Assembly: GCF_000416965.1 (NCBI RefSeq)
Contig: NZ_ATCL01000021.1
Coordinates: forward strand, 1-64,000
Source: Exiguobacterium chiriqhucha RW-2
GTDB taxonomy: Bacteria > Bacillota > Bacilli > Exiguobacteriales > Exiguobacteriaceae
Length of the DNA stretch: 64,000 bases
Direction of reading: 5' to 3'
The notes beneath the pieces are model-generated. The model searched no databases. It was not told where the DNA came from and was given only the letters and a program-made list of their open reading frames with translations. Numbering within the stretch: the first letter of the stretch is position 1; each line of letters starts with the position of its first letter. Position numbers and translations under genes: made by a program. Below are positions 62,747 to 64,000 of this stretch, piece by piece.

Positions 62747-63448
62747 ATGATCCGCACCGCCATCTGGTTTATCACCTTTTTTGCCGTCTTACCGCTGACG
62801 CTTCCGTTCTATCCGAAAGCGAAACGGCTGACGCCGCCCGAACGTTACGCGTACGTTCAAACCGTCGCCTATACATGGGCAAGCTTTCTACTCCGGATTG
62901 CCGGCGCTCGCGTCCGCGTTCATGGCCAAGAGAACATTCCGAATGAACCGGTCGTCTACGTCGCGAACCACCAAGGGAACTTCGATGTCCCGATCATGAT
63001 CACGGCGACGAAACATCCGAAAGCGTTCATCTCAAAAATCGAAGTTCAAAAGTTCCCAATCATCCCACGTTGGATGGAACTAATGGGTTGTATCTTCATC
63101 GACCGCAGCGACCGCCGCCAGTCGATTAAAGCCATCCGCTCCGGCGTCGAGACGATTCAATCCGGCCAATCGATTATCGTCTTCCCGGAAGGCACCCGCT
63201 CGAAAGGCGGGCCGATTAAAGAGTTTAAAGCCGGCAGCCTGACGCTCGCCACATCAAGTGGCGCCAAGATTGTCCCGGTTGCCATCAAAGGCAGTCATCA
63301 TTTGCTCGAAACGAAAAACCGCATCACCCCTGGGACGGTCGACGTCACCTTTTTACCGGTCATCGATCCGGCCGACGTCCCGAACAAAGAAATTGCCGCG
63401 CTTGCGGAGACGATGATTCGCCGCGTTGTTGAAGGAGAAGAATCATGA
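62747..63448 (+). CDS. plsC: 1-Acyl-sn-glycerol-3-phosphate acyltransferase
   Basis: 233 residues. An N-terminal hydrophobic segment is followed by the catalytic NHQGNFD (H-x4-D), the GCIFIDR block and FPEGTRSKGG, the four-block pattern of PlsC. It makes phosphatidic acid from lysophosphatidate at the membrane. AAAGGAG precedes the ATG. Overlaps the ABC-F gene by 4 bases. Confidence 0.94.
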   Translation: MIRTAIWFITFFAVLPLTLPFYPKAKRLTPPERYAYVQTVAYTWASFLLRIAGARVRVHGQENIPNEPVVYVANHQGNFDVPIMITATKHPKAFISKIEVQKFPIIPRWMELMGCIFIDRSDRRQSIKAIRSGVETIQSGQSIIVFPEGTRSKGGPIKEFKAGSLTLATSSGAKIVPVAIKGSHHLLETKNRITPGTVDVTFLPVIDPADVPNKEIAALAETMIRRVVEGEES

Positions 63449-64000
63449 GCTTATTAACGATTGAAGGTATCCACAAAGAATTTGCAGATAAAGTGTTATT
63501 CGATGACGTCACGATGACGATTCATCCAGGCAATCGCATCGGTGTGATTGGAGTCAACGGCTCCGGAAAATCGACGTTTTTAAAAATCGTCGCTGGCGTC
63601 GAGACGGCAGACCGCGGTTCGATGCAACATCCAAACGACTATCGGATTCGCTATTTGACGCAAACGGTCGATTTCGATCCGGGTCAAACGATTTTGGACG
63701 CCTTGTTCACGAGTGACACCCCATCCGTTCAAGCATTGAAGCAATATGAACTGGCCCGCCAAGCACTCGAGGCAAACCCGACGAGTGAACAGTGGTTGGG
63801 ACGCTTCATGAAAGCCCAACAAGCAGTCGATGCAGCCGACGCTTGGGAGACAGAGGCCAAGTTGAAATCGATTTTGAATCGGCTCGGCCTTCCGGATGTG
63901 ACGGCGGAAATCAGTTCGCTCTCCGGTGGACAGCAGAAACGGGTCGCTTTGGCCGCCGCCCTGCTCGATGAAGCCGACCTGTTGTTGCTCGATGAGCCGA
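63445..64000 (+). CDS. ABC-F family ATPase, N-terminal part (cut by window)
   Basis: The frame from ATG 63445 (GAAGGAGAAG ribosome site) runs off the right edge after about 185 codons. Walker A GVNGSGKST, signature SLSGGQQKR and Walker B LLLLDEP belong to the first ATPase domain; no membrane domain is present. Such proteins act on ribosomes, and this resembles the Uup type. Whether it protects from antibiotics cannot be judged from this fragment. Confidence 0.9.
   Translation, partial: MSLLTIEGIHKEFADKVLFDDVTMTIHPGNRIGVIGVNGSGKSTFLKIVAGVETADRGSMQHPNDYRIRYLTQTVDFDPGQTILDALFTSDTPSVQALKQYELARQALEANPTSEQWLGRFMKAQQAVDAADAWETEAKLKSILNRLGLPDVTAEISSLSGGQQKRVALAAALLDEADLLLLDEP

Overview
The window looks like a chromosomal segment of a low-GC Gram-positive bacterium of the order Bacillales. 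The protein families, Shine-Dalgarno sequences of the AGGAGG type before nearly every gene, frequent TTG/GTG starts and compact intrinsic terminators all point there. The left part keeps the Bacillus subtilis order rrn - ygxA - ygzB - perR - gsaB - (ygaD, ygaC) - mutY/yfhP, and the middle keeps pieces of yfhF - recX - yfhH - yfhJ. No sporulation gene is seen. The relatively balanced base composition and the gene set fit Exiguobacterium best, but that genus call is an inference. No insertion sequence, prophage, tRNA or CRISPR array was recognised.

Layout. 1-350: 5' end of a leftward rRNA operon with tandem promoters. 350-4.9 kb: membrane-anchored PstS-like protein, YgxA, YgzB, the peroxide sensor PerR and glutamate-1-semialdehyde aminomutase. 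4.9-9.5 kb: SgrR-type regulator divergent from an MFS transporter, a DCC-family protein, and a DUF3238-like protein. 9.6-14.6 kb: ABC exporter, nucleotide phosphatase Ntdp, SRPBCC protein and MutY, with divergent YfhP. 14.6-18.1 kb: YceI, a catabolite-controlled aldehyde dehydrogenase/DUF779 pair, and a NERD protein. 18.1-22.5 kb: regulator-potABCD polyamine uptake operon. 22.6-24.5 kb: YfhJ, YfhH, RtcB. 24.5-28.6 kb: heterodimeric BmrCD-like exporter behind a leader peptide and attenuator. 28.6-34.1 kb: lactate permease, RecX, YfhF, amidohydrolase, acetyltransferase. 34.2-40.3 kb: two-component system, small proteins, cytidine deaminase, RlmCD and a YfkAB-like radical SAM protein. 40.3-47.8 kb: transporters, a P1B-4 metal ATPase, PfkB kinase, Nudix and YihY proteins. 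47.8-56.6 kb: menaquinone genes (menA with carbonic anhydrase leftward; menF-D-H-B-E-C rightward). 56.6-64 kb: methionine aminopeptidase, YkuI-like degenerate EAL protein, CshA helicase, CvfB, small membrane proteins, PlsC and the start of an ABC-F ATPase.

The most notable system is at 23.3-28.6 kb. A 23-codon leader ORF with a strong ribosome site is followed by a long intrinsic terminator. The first codons of the leader are perfectly complementary over 10 bases to the 5' arm of that terminator. Behind it lie a BmrC/BmrD-type exporter and, with its ribosome site overlapping the bmrD stop codon, the RNA ligase gene rtcB. This predicts one ribosome-sensing switch controlling both drug efflux and RNA repair. 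Other regulatory signals include Fur/PerR-like boxes before the metal ATPase, CcpA (cre) sites before the aldehyde dehydrogenase and cdd, a 12-bp palindrome between the SgrR-like regulator and its transporter, a hairpin that would bury the yihY ribosome site, and a terminator inside the men cluster.
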